DNA of 64,000 nt from Gammaproteobacteria bacterium (GTDB taxonomy: Bacteria > Pseudomonadota > Gammaproteobacteria > Steroidobacterales > Foliamicaceae). Below, in pieces: positions 52,344 through 62,523 of this stretch. The stretch lies in NCBI GenBank assembly GCA_026708965.1, contig JAPOTY010000006.1:97534-161533 (forward strand). The letters run 5' to 3'. The stretch's first letter is position 1, and every line of letters begins with the position of its first letter. Position numbers and translations under genes: made by a program. The notes below the pieces were generated by a model. That model saw only the letters and a list, made by a program, of their open reading frames with translations. It had not been told where the DNA came from and made no database searches.

Positions 52344-52931
52344 ATGAGCGGCTTTCATCATCCACTTCGAGCTTGCGCGGCCATTGGACTTGCCGGCCTT
52401 TTAGCCATGGGCCTGCGCGCCGAAGAGCGCCTGACCGTTGACCGCGATGGAGTGCGCATCATCGTGACGCAAAATATTGCCGCGCCAGCGGATCAGGACG
52501 CTGGCCGCATGGCGCAAGACATTGCGCCGATTGGCCCGCCCGGGGAAATACCGATGTCCGTGGATGAGATCGAAAACTGCGACTCCCCTGTCCTCATGGT
52601 CGTCCACGGAGAGATTTCGGCGCGTGGATTCCAGCCCCAGCCGGATGGCCGCAGCTACGGGCAGGCGTTAAGGGAGTCGGGGCTCTACAAGCGATATGGC
52701 GGCTTTTATCTGATGAGCGGCCCGCCGGCGGAGGCCTTCGAGAATCCCTATCCGGCCCGCCGGATGACATTGATCGCGCAGTTTCCTTGCCGGGAGGCCG
52801 CGCAGGGCTTTTACTATTCGGCCGCTTACCAGAATATCATTCCGCTGCGCGACGGCGCCGGAACCTTCCAGTTCGGCATTTGGCCGCTCAGAGGCCTTGA
52901 GGAAATGTATTACATGAGAGAAAAAGACTGA
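52344..52931 (+). CDS. Exported DUF1330 protein
   Basis: A 195-residue protein with a signal peptide (about 1-27) and a C-terminal DUF1330 ferredoxin-like domain (YGGFYLMSGPP, then RRMTLIAQFPCREAAQGFYYS and YQNIIPLRDGA). GGCAGGAGG upstream supports ATG 52344. Its last base is the first of the next gene's ATG. DUF1330 proteins are usually cytoplasmic, so the signal peptide is notable; substrate unknown. Confidence 0.85.
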   Translation: MSGFHHPLRACAAIGLAGLLAMGLRAEERLTVDRDGVRIIVTQNIAAPADQDAGRMAQDIAPIGPPGEIPMSVDEIENCDSPVLMVVHGEISARGFQPQPDGRSYGQALRESGLYKRYGGFYLMSGPPAEAFENPYPARRMTLIAQFPCREAAQGFYYSAAYQNIIPLRDGAGTFQFGIWPLRGLEEMYYMREKD

Positions 52932-54121
52932 TGCGGGCCAGCTTTTGCGTTCTGGCGTGGCTGTGTTGCGGCGTCCCATCGCTGGCGCAGGTCCCGGCTG
53001 ATATCCTGGCCTTGCATGACCGGGTGCTGACGCTGGATGCGCATGTGGATATTCCTGCTTCCTTCGCCACCACGGCATCCGATCCAGGCGTTGACGGATT
53101 TGAGCCGGTTGATCTGCCGAAGATGGAGCGGGGCGGATTGGATGCCGCCGCTTTTGCGCTATTTACGGGGCAGGGTCGTTTGGATCACGCCGGCTACGCG
53201 ACCGCGCTTGATGAAGCCCGCGTGAAGGCGGCTGCTATTCGCCGCATGGCTCTTGAAATGTATCCCGACCGGATCGGACTCGCCCTGTCGGCGGACGATG
53301 TGCGCCGGCACAGCGCCGCCGGGCGGCGGTCCGCCATCATGTCCATGCTGAATGCCTACAGCCTGGGCGCGGAAGCCGAGCACCTCGATGAGTTCTACGC
53401 CGCCGGGGTGCGCATGGTCGGGTTGACGCATCTCGGCCATAACCAATTCGCCGATTCCGCTAGGCCCAGCGCGGCGCTGGGGAATGACGCAACCTTGCAC
53501 GGCGGCCTGTCCGATGCCGGCCGGGCGCTGGTTGGGCGGCTGAATGCGCTCGGCGTGATTATTGACGTGTCGCAGATTACGGAGCAGGCGTTGCTGCAAA
53601 CCGCGGCGCTGAGCAGCGCGCCGGTGGTGGCATCCCACGTGGGTGTCAGGGCTTTGGTCGATCATCCACGCAATCTGACCGATCGCGCCCTGATGGCGGT
53701 CAAGGAGTCCGGCGGCGTTGTTCATATCGTGGCCTTCGACGCCTACCTCAAACAGCCAAGCCCGGAGCGGCTGGAGGCTATTTTCGATTTGCTGGGAAGG
53801 AACCCGCGGGAAACCGATGAGCAGCGCATCGCTTACCTCAAGGAAACCCGGCAGATCAATGAGCGCCTGCCAGGGGCTTCCGTGGCCGACCTAGCCGATC
53901 AAGTGGATTATGTGGTGGAGCTATTGGGCATCGACCATGTGGGGCTGGCCACGGATTTCAACCACGGGGGCGGCATTGCCGGATGGATGGATGAAGGCGA
54001 TGCCGCCAATGTCACCGCCGAACTGGTGCGGCGGGGCTACAGCGAGGACGAGATCGCGAAGATATGGGGCGGAAACTTCCTGCGCGTCTTTGAAGCTGCG
54101 GCAACCCGTAAAACCCGCTGA
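52931..54121 (+). CDS. Exported M19 (renal dipeptidase-like) peptidase
   Basis: A 396-residue zinc dipeptidase with a signal peptide (about 1-19, ending SLAQ). The metal-binding segments are TLDAHVDIP (His-x-Asp), GVRMVGLTHLGHNQFADS, VVASHVGVRAL and GLATDFNHGGG. Such enzymes cleave dipeptides, including D-amino-acid ones. It shares a base with the DUF1330 gene, so the two are translationally coupled. Confidence 0.92.
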   Translation: MRASFCVLAWLCCGVPSLAQVPADILALHDRVLTLDAHVDIPASFATTASDPGVDGFEPVDLPKMERGGLDAAAFALFTGQGRLDHAGYATALDEARVKAAAIRRMALEMYPDRIGLALSADDVRRHSAAGRRSAIMSMLNAYSLGAEAEHLDEFYAAGVRMVGLTHLGHNQFADSARPSAALGNDATLHGGLSDAGRALVGRLNALGVIIDVSQITEQALLQTAALSSAPVVASHVGVRALVDHPRNLTDRALMAVKESGGVVHIVAFDAYLKQPSPERLEAIFDLLGRNPRETDEQRIAYLKETRQINERLPGASVADLADQVDYVVELLGIDHVGLATDFNHGGGIAGWMDEGDAANVTAELVRRGYSEDEIAKIWGGNFLRVFEAAATRKTR

Positions 54122-54189
54122 CCGGCGCCCGCCTCCTGCAAAAATTGCCGCCGCCCGCCCATTTGTCCGCGCCCATCAATCTGCGACTT

Positions 54190-54333
54190 TTATTCCTTTT
54201 CACGCTTCAGTTTCAAATACCGATGCAGCAGGACGTAGCACGGAATCAGAGCTATTTGGCCGATGACCAAAACGAGTCCGGCGGATAGCCACCCCAAGGA
54301 ATTAACCAAAGAAAAAAACCATGCCAGCACCAC
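54190..54333 (-). CDS. Possible 47-residue membrane peptide
   Basis: On the minus strand, GTG 54333 to TAA 54190 gives a 47-residue peptide with two hydrophobic stretches (VVLAWFFSLVNSLGWLSAGL and VLVIGQIALI) and a basic end (LKLKREKE). It lies 84 bases after the STN-type receptor gene, in the same direction. A frame just upstream also encodes a short hydrophobic peptide (MKKTTAKWLGVCSG...), so this may be a frameshifted small membrane gene. The surrounding gap (54122-54416) is AT-rich compared with the window and holds nothing else that I can name. Confidence 0.3.
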   Translation of the reverse strand: MVLAWFFSLVNSLGWLSAGLVLVIGQIALIPCYVLLHRYLKLKREKE

Positions 54334-54416
54334 CCAAGCCCGAGCATACGCCTAACCATTTTGCCGTTGTCTTTTTCATTTTTCCCCTTTTCAAGCATAC
54401 ACCTGCGCAACCTAGG

Positions 54417-57400
54417 TCAGAACTCCGTGCTGATTTCCAAGTAGTAAAGCTGGCCGCGGGCATCGAAGCTGTTGCGGATCCTGCGAAAATGCCCGCTTTC
54501 GATTTCCGGGTCGAGCTTGACCTTGTCGTAGGCCTTGCCGATATTGTTGATTCCGAACGACAGCCGCGTTTGGTCGAGCAGCGGCGGCGCGCCGGGCCAG
54601 AACTCGCCGAAATCGACCGAGCCGCGCAGGTTGGCCACCAGCGCCGGGTCTGTCTTGGCCATCACGGTAACAGTGCGGCTTGCGCTCATGACCCTGCCCC
54701 TTCTGTCTGGTTCCATCAGCGGCGGCAGCGAATCAAAATCGGGCGTGGCGGGGTACGAATAGCGAACCCCGCTTCTGGTGTATGCCGTTAGCGACAGCCG
54801 CCATCCCCAGCGCTCCCAGAACGCGGTGCTTCTGTAACTGTTTTTCGGAATGAACGTGCCCACTTGGTTGGTCGGCGCCTCCATGTCGTAGGTATTGATA
54901 TCCTGCCGATGCTCCTCGCTAACCGCCACGCTGGCCGAAAATCCGAACGAATGGCCGCCTAGGCCGAAGCGCCAATCAAGGCTGTAATCCCACCCGCGCG
55001 TGTCCTGCAGCGCGATATTCACGCTGCGCCCGTCGAACGACGTGATATTGCCTTCCTCATCCAATTCGTACTGGAACCCGAAGACGCCGAACAGCACATC
55101 GTTGATGATAAAACTTCCGAGCGGATTCGGATTGGCGATGCGGTTGACGAAACTCGTGTCGTGGTAACTGGCCTTGAGCGCCAGCCCAGGCAGAAACGGG
55201 GGCCTGAACTCGATGCCCGATGTCAATGAGGTGGATTCCTCCGGCAGCAGGTCGGCGTTGCCGCCGCTGATGATGTCGAAGTTGGCGAATTGAAATCCTC
55301 CTCCGCGGAAATCGATGCCGAAGCCGGGCCTTACGGCCACGGGCAGCAAGATATTCGCGGCATCAGGCGCCCGGAATCCGGTGGATTTGGCGAAACGCGC
55401 CGTAACGGCTTCAACCGGCCGATAGACAAGCCCCGCGCTCCACACGTTTTGGGAGTAGCGGCCTGCCTTGCCCTCCACGGCTCTGCCTGAGAGGGCGGCG
55501 CTCTCGTGGCGGGCGCCCAGCGTGATATTCAGGTCGCGAAGCCCTCGCGCCGCATTCTCCTTGCTGAATATCGGCACAAAAAGCTCGGCGAAGCCTGCCC
55601 GCAAGGTGCGCGAGCCTTTTTGCGAGATGGGATCGCCGCAGCAGCCGATCGGGGAGCTGGTTGTCACCACGCGAGCGCCGTATGTGGTGGCGGCATAGTC
55701 CACGTCGATGGAATTGCGCCGCCACTCGGCGCCGAACACCGAGCGGATCGGCCCGGCCGGCAGGCGGTGAAGCGCCCGCTTGACAATGAGCTCGCTGCTG
55801 GCGGTTCGATTGACGTTGGTGCTGATTTCGTCGGGCACCTGGTAACCGGCGGCGGCCAAAATCGCCGCATTATTGCCGTCGGTCAAAAAAGAATCGCCAA
55901 AAACATTGAGAGCCTGCGCCGGATCGGTGCTCTCGATACCAGTCAGATCCTCAATCACCCTGAAATTCACAAAACCGATCGATTCGGACAGCACCTCGCG
56001 CTCCGATAGCCTTGATTTAAGCTCCCATTCCCAACTCCCGCCCAGCGCGCCGGAAAAGTCCAGGTCCGCCGTGATGCTGTCGCGTTCGCCGTCCACTTCG
56101 CGAGTGCCGAAGAAACTGGAGGTGTCGAGATTCACATTCACAGCGGTGCCGAACGGATTGTAGGGATTGGCGGCAGGCACCCGAAAGTTCAAGTTGCGCG
56201 CTGCCGGACCGCTGTTTCTGCCGGTGCGGCGGGTGGCCCAAGTGATTCCGCCGGACATCTCGAAATTGCTGAACTCATGGCTGGCATAGGCGCGCAGCGT
56301 ATGCCGGTCGCTGCCCGGCGTGACCGATCTCCGCTCCATGCGGTCGGCGCCGGTGCTGGTGGCGTAAGCATTCACAGTCCATTGGGATAAATTGTCGAGG
56401 CTGAGGCCGGTGCCGTCCTGGCCGGCGGGAAGCTGCACCAGCCTCAGCTTCTCGCCCGGAGCGATCGCGCCCGCCGCAATCGCCGCTTCGGTCAGGTCAG
56501 GGCTGATTTCCGGGGGCGTGAAAATAGTGCCCGATCTTGCCCTCACGGTGCCTGGATTGCTGTAGGGAAACACTTCCAAGCCGAGCAGGCTGGTGGTGCT
56601 CGCGTCCTGATCGGATGCCCGGTAGCCGTCCCAGCTGAAAGTGGCGCGGCCCTGCCCCCATGAGAAGCTGTAGGCGGCGGTGGCGTTGTCCTCGGTCAGG
56701 CCGCCGCCGGTGCGCGCCGTGCGCCGCAGGCTGACCCGCGCCAGATCGAAATCCTTCTTCAGGATCACGTTCACCACGCCGCCGATGGCATCGGAGCCGT
56801 ACACCGCCGAGGCGCCGTCGAGCTGGATCTCCACCCGGTCGATCATGCTCACCGGAAACTCGGAAATATCGGTGAAGCCGCCCAGCAGGCCGCTGTCGCC
56901 GGCCCGCTTGCCGTTCACCAGGATCAGCGTGGCCGACTCCCCCAAACCGCGCAGGTTCACGGTTGACGAGCCGTTGATATTGGCGGTGCCCTGCAAGGCT
57001 TGCAAATTATCTCCGAAACGGCTTCCGAATTCGGTGGTGCCGTTAATATTTTGCGGCAATTGGCGCAGCGCCCGCTCCAGCGTGGGCTCGCCGGTATTGA
57101 GCAGGTCCTCGGCGCTGAACACGATCATCTGGCCGGGCGTTTCCCAGCTTGCTCGCAGCAAGCGGGTTCCGGTTACGATTTGGTTCCCAAGCTCCAGCGC
57201 ATCGTCTTCCGCCGCGCCCACCGTGGTTTCGGCATCCGCTTCCTGATCCTGCCCGCCGCCTTGCGCCGGCTGCTGCGCCAGCAAAACCGGTTGCGGCCCG
57301 GAGGCGGATTGCGCCGGGCGCGGGGAGGAGCGCTGCGGGCCTATCGCCACTGTCCGCTGGTTCACGAACTGATACGCGAGGCGCGTGCCCTCCAGGATAT

Positions 57401-57647
57401 CGGATAAAGCCGCCTCCGGCTCGTCCTGGCCTTGCGTGCCTTTGGATGTCTTGCCCTCGGCCTGTCCGGCCATGTAGGCCAGCTGCATTCCCGTTTGCTC
57501 GGAAAAGTCCATCAGCGCCTGCGGCAGCTGCTGCGCCTTCACCTCGATGCTCCGCTCCGCTTCGCCGCCGTCCGCCGCAATGCCTTGCGAAACCACGATG
57601 AGGCCCCCGGCAACCACCCGCCATGAACGCATCAGATCCAACTTCAT
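54417..57647 (-). CDS. TonB-dependent transducer receptor with STN domain (FecA-like)
   Basis: A 1076-residue receptor. It has a signal peptide (about 1-25), an STN signalling domain (about 32-103: IEVKAQQLPQALMDFSEQTG), a Pro/Gln-rich linker, a plug starting about 150 (ELGNQIVTGTRLLRASWETP) with the SMIDRVEIQLDGASAVYGSD motif, and a large barrel ending in EISTEF. The STN domain and the fecI-fecR genes just upstream mean it probably signals ligand binding across the envelope. About 500 bases of its plug region are almost identical to the neighbouring receptor gene. Confidence 0.93.
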   Translation of the reverse strand: MKLDLMRSWRVVAGGLIVVSQGIAADGGEAERSIEVKAQQLPQALMDFSEQTGMQLAYMAGQAEGKTSKGTQGQDEPEAALSDILEGTRLAYQFVNQRTVAIGPQRSSPRPAQSASGPQPVLLAQQPAQGGGQDQEADAETTVGAAEDDALELGNQIVTGTRLLRASWETPGQMIVFSAEDLLNTGEPTLERALRQLPQNINGTTEFGSRFGDNLQALQGTANINGSSTVNLRGLGESATLILVNGKRAGDSGLLGGFTDISEFPVSMIDRVEIQLDGASAVYGSDAIGGVVNVILKKDFDLARVSLRRTARTGGGLTEDNATAAYSFSWGQGRATFSWDGYRASDQDASTTSLLGLEVFPYSNPGTVRARSGTIFTPPEISPDLTEAAIAAGAIAPGEKLRLVQLPAGQDGTGLSLDNLSQWTVNAYATSTGADRMERRSVTPGSDRHTLRAYASHEFSNFEMSGGITWATRRTGRNSGPAARNLNFRVPAANPYNPFGTAVNVNLDTSSFFGTREVDGERDSITADLDFSGALGGSWEWELKSRLSEREVLSESIGFVNFRVIEDLTGIESTDPAQALNVFGDSFLTDGNNAAILAAAGYQVPDEISTNVNRTASSELIVKRALHRLPAGPIRSVFGAEWRRNSIDVDYAATTYGARVVTTSSPIGCCGDPISQKGSRTLRAGFAELFVPIFSKENAARGLRDLNITLGARHESAALSGRAVEGKAGRYSQNVWSAGLVYRPVEAVTARFAKSTGFRAPDAANILLPVAVRPGFGIDFRGGGFQFANFDIISGGNADLLPEESTSLTSGIEFRPPFLPGLALKASYHDTSFVNRIANPNPLGSFIINDVLFGVFGFQYELDEEGNITSFDGRSVNIALQDTRGWDYSLDWRFGLGGHSFGFSASVAVSEEHRQDINTYDMEAPTNQVGTFIPKNSYRSTAFWERWGWRLSLTAYTRSGVRYSYPATPDFDSLPPLMEPDRRGRVMSASRTVTVMAKTDPALVANLRGSVDFGEFWPGAPPLLDQTRLSFGINNIGKAYDKVKLDPEIESGHFRRIRNSFDARGQLYYLEISTEF
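56685..57218. repeat. Plug-domain repeat, copy 1
   Basis: Two blocks, 56685-56990 (306 bases) and 57025-57218 (194 bases), match 62524-62829 and 62885-63078. By eye the first has three mismatches and the second none. They are separated by a short unrelated insert, 34 bases here and 55 bases in the other copy. Both copies lie in direct orientation about 5.8 kb apart. Confidence 0.9.
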
Positions 57648-57756
57648 AAAACCAATCTCCCGATCAAAACCAGATAGGGCAACGCATGCTGCGCATGCCG
57701 CACAGGGAGTTAGAGCGCGATTCGACGAAAACCGGGCACCCCCGGAGCTATGGCGG

Positions 57757-58800
57757 CTAGCGGCGCTCCATGGCGCTCAGCAGAATAACGCCATCCGGCC
57801 GCCTGGAATGCTCGGCAATGCCCATCTGATCAAGAAACTGGAGGAAGGATTCGCGGTCGTCCGAGCGGAACACGCCGCTGATGGGCAGCGCCGCTATCGC
57901 CGGATCGGCAATCACCACCGGCTGCGCCTGGTAGCGATCGAATTCCGCCAGCACGTCCCGCACCGGCAGGGCATCGAAGACCAGCCGCCGCTCGCGCCAA
58001 GCGATAACCGCGCTGGCATCCCGATCAACGAGCACAACCTTGCCTTCCGCCGCCCGGGCCTGCTGATCCGCCACCACCCGCACCGCTGGCGGCGGCTGAA
58101 TAGCGGCGGCGTTGGCGCCGGAACGCCCCGGGGAAACATCCACCGCGCCCTCAAGCACCGTCACCGCCACTTCGCCGGGCCGCTTTCGCACATTGAAACG
58201 GGTGCCCACGGCTTCGATCAGGGCGGAGTCGGCAAACACCCGGAATGGACGCGCGGAATCCTCCGCAACCTCGAACAGGGCTTCCCCGCCGCCCATGTAC
58301 ACATCGCGTCGGGCCTCAGAATAAGCCACCCGCAGCGCCGAGCGCGTATTCAGCGTGATCATCGATCCGTCGGCCAGCGACACGGACAGCTGTTCGCCCA
58401 CTTCGGTGACGTAGTCCATGGTCGGCGGCGCCGCAACCGGCGCCAGCAAGCGCAGCGCCGCGGCCAAGGCCAGCGCCGCGGCGGCGGCCGCCGCCGCCCA
58501 ACCCCATCGCCAGCGCCCCAGCCGCTCCGCCTTTGGATTCGCCGCTCCGGGATGCGCGCCCTCCAGCGCCACCACATTGTCCGAACGGCTGGCAAGGCGG
58601 ACCAGCGCCGCGGCGGAAGGCTGCGCGGAAACACCGGGCAGGCTGTCCCAAACCGCCGCCGCCGCGAGGAATTCGCGCACATGCTCAGGCGAGGTTCGCA
58701 ACCACTGCGCGAATTGCTCGCGCCGCGCGGCATCCGCGCCCTCCAGCGCCGTCAGCCATTGCGCGGCTTCCGCCGCCAGCAGCTCGCGGCGCCTGCTCAC
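57757..58800 (-). CDS. FecR-family anti-sigma regulator
   Basis: A 347-residue single-pass protein. It has an N-terminal cytoplasmic DUF4880-type helical domain (AAQWLTALEGADAARREQFAQWLR), one membrane helix (about 97-117, Ala-rich), a periplasmic FecR domain (VTEVGEQLSVSLADGSMITLNTRSAL) and a C-terminal DUF4974-like module. The start is GTG 58800, overlapping the sigma-factor stop (GTGA); the long open frame upstream has no homology. It should hold the sigma factor inactive until the receptor's STN domain signals. Confidence 0.93.
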   Translation of the reverse strand: MSRRRELLAAEAAQWLTALEGADAARREQFAQWLRTSPEHVREFLAAAAVWDSLPGVSAQPSAAALVRLASRSDNVVALEGAHPGAANPKAERLGRWRWGWAAAAAAAALALAAALRLLAPVAAPPTMDYVTEVGEQLSVSLADGSMITLNTRSALRVAYSEARRDVYMGGGEALFEVAEDSARPFRVFADSALIEAVGTRFNVRKRPGEVAVTVLEGAVDVSPGRSGANAAAIQPPPAVRVVADQQARAAEGKVVLVDRDASAVIAWRERRLVFDALPVRDVLAEFDRYQAQPVVIADPAIAALPISGVFRSDDRESFLQFLDQMGIAEHSRRPDGVILLSAMERR

Positions 58801-59327
58801 CGCTCGGCCCCGGCAAAATCCGCGCAGGCCAGCCGGCAGGAGACCAGCCCGTGCGCCAAGTGCTTCTTCACCATGGAAGCCGAAATGCCCAAAGCGGCGC
58901 CGATTTCCTTGTAGGTCATGCCGTCGCGGCGATGCATCAGCACCACCGCGCGGCACTTGGGCGAAAGCCGCCGCAAAGCATCCTCAAGGCGGTCCATGTG
59001 CTGCGCCAAGGCCGCTTGCTCCTCCACCGCCAAGTCGGCTGAAGGCGCGCTGCCGCTTAACGGTTCGCTGTCCGGCGGCAACGACACATACCATTCGTAC
59101 AGCAGATTGCGCGCAATGCGGAAAAGATAGGCGGTCGGATCCTCAATCAGACGGGCGCGGGTGGCCCGAAGCAGCCGCAAATAGGCCTCCTGAGCCAGCT
59201 CCCGCGCGTCCTGCTCGTTGGCCAGCCGCATGTTGAGGAAGGCCAGCAGCCTGCCGTACTGGGAGGCGGCAAACGGCGGCGGACGCTTCGGCCTCTGCTT
59301 GGCGGACGCTTCGCGGACGGTGCTCAT
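58797..59327 (-). CDS. ECF sigma factor (FecI-like)
   Basis: A 176-residue sigma-70 factor. Region 2 is RLANEQDARELAQEAYLRLLRA with the promoter-opening helix following. Region 4 is LRRLSPKCRAVVLMHRRDGMTYKEIGAALGIS, a helix-turn-helix. It is paired with the FecR gene by a GTGA overlap. It probably directs transcription of the receptor genes around it. Confidence 0.95.
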   Translation of the reverse strand: MSTVREASAKQRPKRPPPFAASQYGRLLAFLNMRLANEQDARELAQEAYLRLLRATRARLIEDPTAYLFRIARNLLYEWYVSLPPDSEPLSGSAPSADLAVEEQAALAQHMDRLEDALRRLSPKCRAVVLMHRRDGMTYKEIGAALGISASMVKKHLAHGLVSCRLACADFAGAER

Positions 59328-59402
59328 GGACGGCTTGCTTTTTTCCCTCTGCTTATCGGAAGTTGAGTGGAGCCAGCGGCAAAATGGGCACCCTCATAGC
59401 GG

Positions 59403-60176
59403 CTATTCGGCGGGCAGGCGCCAGTACACGCGGTCCGAAAGCCGACCGCGGCGCCATTGCGCCGACAGCCATCCGGCAGGCGGAGCGAGCGCCGCCAAGG
59501 GCGTTTCGCCGCTCACAGTGAGCCGCGCCCGGGCGTTGCGGGCCTCATATTGCTGCGCGCCGAACCACGCGGATACAAAGCCATCGCCCCCGGCGGCAAT
59601 CGCCGACGCGGATTGCGCCGCACGCCAAGCCCCCGAAGCGAGGACTTCAACCTCGATCCGCCCCGGCGCGCTGGGAATGGCGATGACCACGGTTTGCGTT
59701 TCCTGATCGGCAACGCCCGCGAAATCGAACGTGGCCGGGAGCATGTCGTAGGCAAATTCCGAAAACACATCGGCTGCCGCAGCGCCGGCGATCATCTGGC
59801 GCAGCCTGAACCAGCTGTCATCCGGAACTCCGGTAATCACGATCGGCGCCTCCGCCGCCGGCATCGGCGACAGCAGCAGCGAGTAAGCCAGCACAGGGGG
59901 CCGCTCCGCAAGCGCGGCCTCGGGGCGGCAACGCGCGATTTCAAGCCGGACGGGCTGCGCGAGCGCGCCGGACCTTGCGGCAGTCTGGGCGGGCTCGACC
60001 GCGCGGACGGCATCCCATTCCATAGCGAGCACTTCGCAGGGCCAGTCCATCCGCGCATCCAAAGCGCGGGCGGGCGATACCGGCGCGGAACTACAGGCCG
60101 CCGCAGCCATGCAGAATGCCGCAACAGCGGCGCGGGGGAACCATAACGCGGCGCTGCTTCGCAATAACTGGCGCAT
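59403..60176 (-). CDS. Lipoprotein of unknown function in the fec-like locus
   Basis: A 257-residue protein with a long signal and a lipobox (MAAAAC, Cys28). The mature part is beta-rich with scattered Trp and no recognised domain. Its place between a TonB receptor gene and fecI suggests a substrate-binding or surface partner for these receptors. ATG 60176 is chosen to place the lipobox; ATG 60203 is also possible. Confidence 0.65.
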   Translation of the reverse strand: MRQLLRSSAALWFPRAAVAAFCMAAAACSSAPVSPARALDARMDWPCEVLAMEWDAVRAVEPAQTAARSGALAQPVRLEIARCRPEAALAERPPVLAYSLLLSPMPAAEAPIVITGVPDDSWFRLRQMIAGAAAADVFSEFAYDMLPATFDFAGVADQETQTVVIAIPSAPGRIEVEVLASGAWRAAQSASAIAAGGDGFVSAWFGAQQYEARNARARLTVSGETPLAALAPPAGWLSAQWRRGRLSDRVYWRLPAE

Positions 60177-62523
60177 ACCCGAATCAAGCACCCGAACCTG
60201 CATCGGCCCATATTCTATCGCCGCGGGCGGCGCGCCGGACAGATAAAGCGGGCCGCTAAGGCCCGGATCAGAACTCCTTGCTGAGTTCCAAATAGTAGAG
60301 CTGGCCGCGGGCATCGAAGCCGTTGGGCACAGCGCCTAGCTGGCGGTCCAGTTGCGGATCCGTTTTGACCTTGTCGTAGGCCTTGCCCACGTTATTGATG
60401 CCGAACGACAGCCGCAAATCCTGCATCAGCGGCGGGGCCGATACCCAGAACTCGCCGAAATCGACCGAGCCGCGCAGATTGGCCACCAGCGCCGGGTCCG
60501 TTTTGGCCATGAAATCGATTTGCTCGGTCGGGAACTTCGAGGCATCGCGATAGAAGCTTGAATAGCGAACGCCGCTGCTGGTGTAAGCGGTTAGCGAAAC
60601 GCGCCAGCCCCAACGCTCCCAGAACAAGCTGCCCGAGAAGCGATTGGCCGGATGCAGCGGCGTGCCCACCCGGTCAACGGCGGGCATTCCATCGAAGATA
60701 TTGATATCCTCGATATATTCCTTCACCTCCGTCATGCTGGCTGAAAAGCCCAAGGCATGCCCACCCGCGTTAAACCGCCACTCCAAGGCGTAGTCCCAGC
60801 CGCTGGTGTCCAGCAATTGGATATTGGTGGCGCGCAAATCCTGCGACACGATATTGCCGTTGGCATCAAGCGTGAAGGTGTAGCCGCAAGTGCCGCTGAG
60901 AGATAGATCGCTAAAGCTGAATGCCGGTATTGTGCATTGCACCGCGATGCGGTCGCGGTACAGCGTGTCGTAGTAGCTCGCCCGCAAGGCCAGCCCGGGC
61001 GCGAACGGCGGTCGCACCTCAATGCCGGCAGTTATCGAAGTGGACTCCTCCGGGCGCAGGCCCGGCGCGCCGCCCACGATGCGCGTGATCGGCACGCTAA
61101 CGCCGCAAAAGAAGCCTGTGCAACCGCGCGTGTCGCGGATCGTTTCGCTGGTGGCTCTGGCGGACAGCAAGGCGCTCGATAGGTCGGGCGCCCGGAAGCC
61201 GGTGGATTTATTGAAGCGCACGGCAACGGCCTCCGCCGGCCGCCACACGAGCCCGGCGCTCCACACATTGCTTGAATAGCGGCTGTCCAAGTCCGCCGAG
61301 GCGCTGCTCGAGCCTGCGGTGCTCTCGTGGCGCCCGCTTAGGGTGATATTCAGGTCGCGAAGGCCCGCCGCCGCATTGGCTTCGCTGAATAACGGCACGA
61401 ACAGCTCGGCAAACGCCGCCCGCAGGCGGCGACGGGCCTTCTCGGCGCTGGGCGAATCGTCCCCCAGCGCGAAGCCGATCGGCGAATTCCTTGAAATCAC
61501 GGCCGCGGCCCATTGGGTGTTGCCATAGCTCAGGTCGAGGGAATTCCGCCGCCACTCCGCGCCGAACACCGAGCGGACCGCGCCGCCCGGCAGCCGGATC
61601 CAATCCCGCCGCACGATCAATTCGCTGCTGGCGATCTGGTTGACGCTATCGTTGCGGTCGTACGGCACTTGGAAGTTGGCGGCGGCGAGAATGGCCGCGT
61701 TATTGCCGTCGGTGAGCAATGAATCGCCAAAAACATTGAGCGCCTGCGAAGGATCGTCGCTCATCGCCAAGGCCACCAGCGCCTCGCGGTTCACGTGGTT
61801 GATCGATTCGGACACCACGTCGCGCTGCGAATAGCGAGACCGGAGTTGCCAATCCCAGCCGCCGCCCAGCGTGCCGGAAAAATCCAGATCCGCCGTTACG
61901 CTGTCGCGCTTGCCATTCACTTCCTTGGTGCCGAACAACCCGGATGCGTCCATATCCACGTTCACAAAAACGCCGAACGGGTTGTATGGATTGGCGGCCG
62001 GAACCGGAAAAGTCGTGACGCCCGTCGCGGCGCCGCTCCTGCTGCCGGTGCGGCGCGTGGCCCAAGTGATTCCGCCGTACACCTCAATACCGCCGAACTC
62101 ATGGCTGGCATAGGCGCGCAGCGTATTGCGGTTGCTTTTCGGCGCAACAGAAATCTCTTCCATGCGGCCTTCGTTGGTGCGAAAGGCGTTCACGGTCCAA
62201 GAGGACACATCGTCGAGACTGAGGCCGGTGCCGTCCTGGCCGACGGGCAGCTGCACCAGCCGGACGGTTTCATCGGCCTCGATCAGGCCTGCATCGATCG
62301 CGGCCTGGTTGAGCGCCGGACTGATCTGGGATCCGAAAAACGGGCTGAACGACGGGTTGAACGGCGTGCCGAAGCGCGATCTGACCGTGCCCGGGTAGCC
62401 GTAGGGCCGAACCGACAGGCCGAGCAGGCTGGTGGTGCTCAGGTCCTGATCGGAGGCCCGGTAGCCGTCCCAGCTGAAAGTGGCGTAGCCCCCGTCCCAA
62501 GAGAAGCTGTAACTGGCAGTGGC

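Noticed and set aside
58801..58956. An N-terminal extension of the FecR protein
   Set aside because: The extra codons lie within the sigma-factor gene and have no FecR homology; GTG 58800 with the GTGA overlap is the better start.
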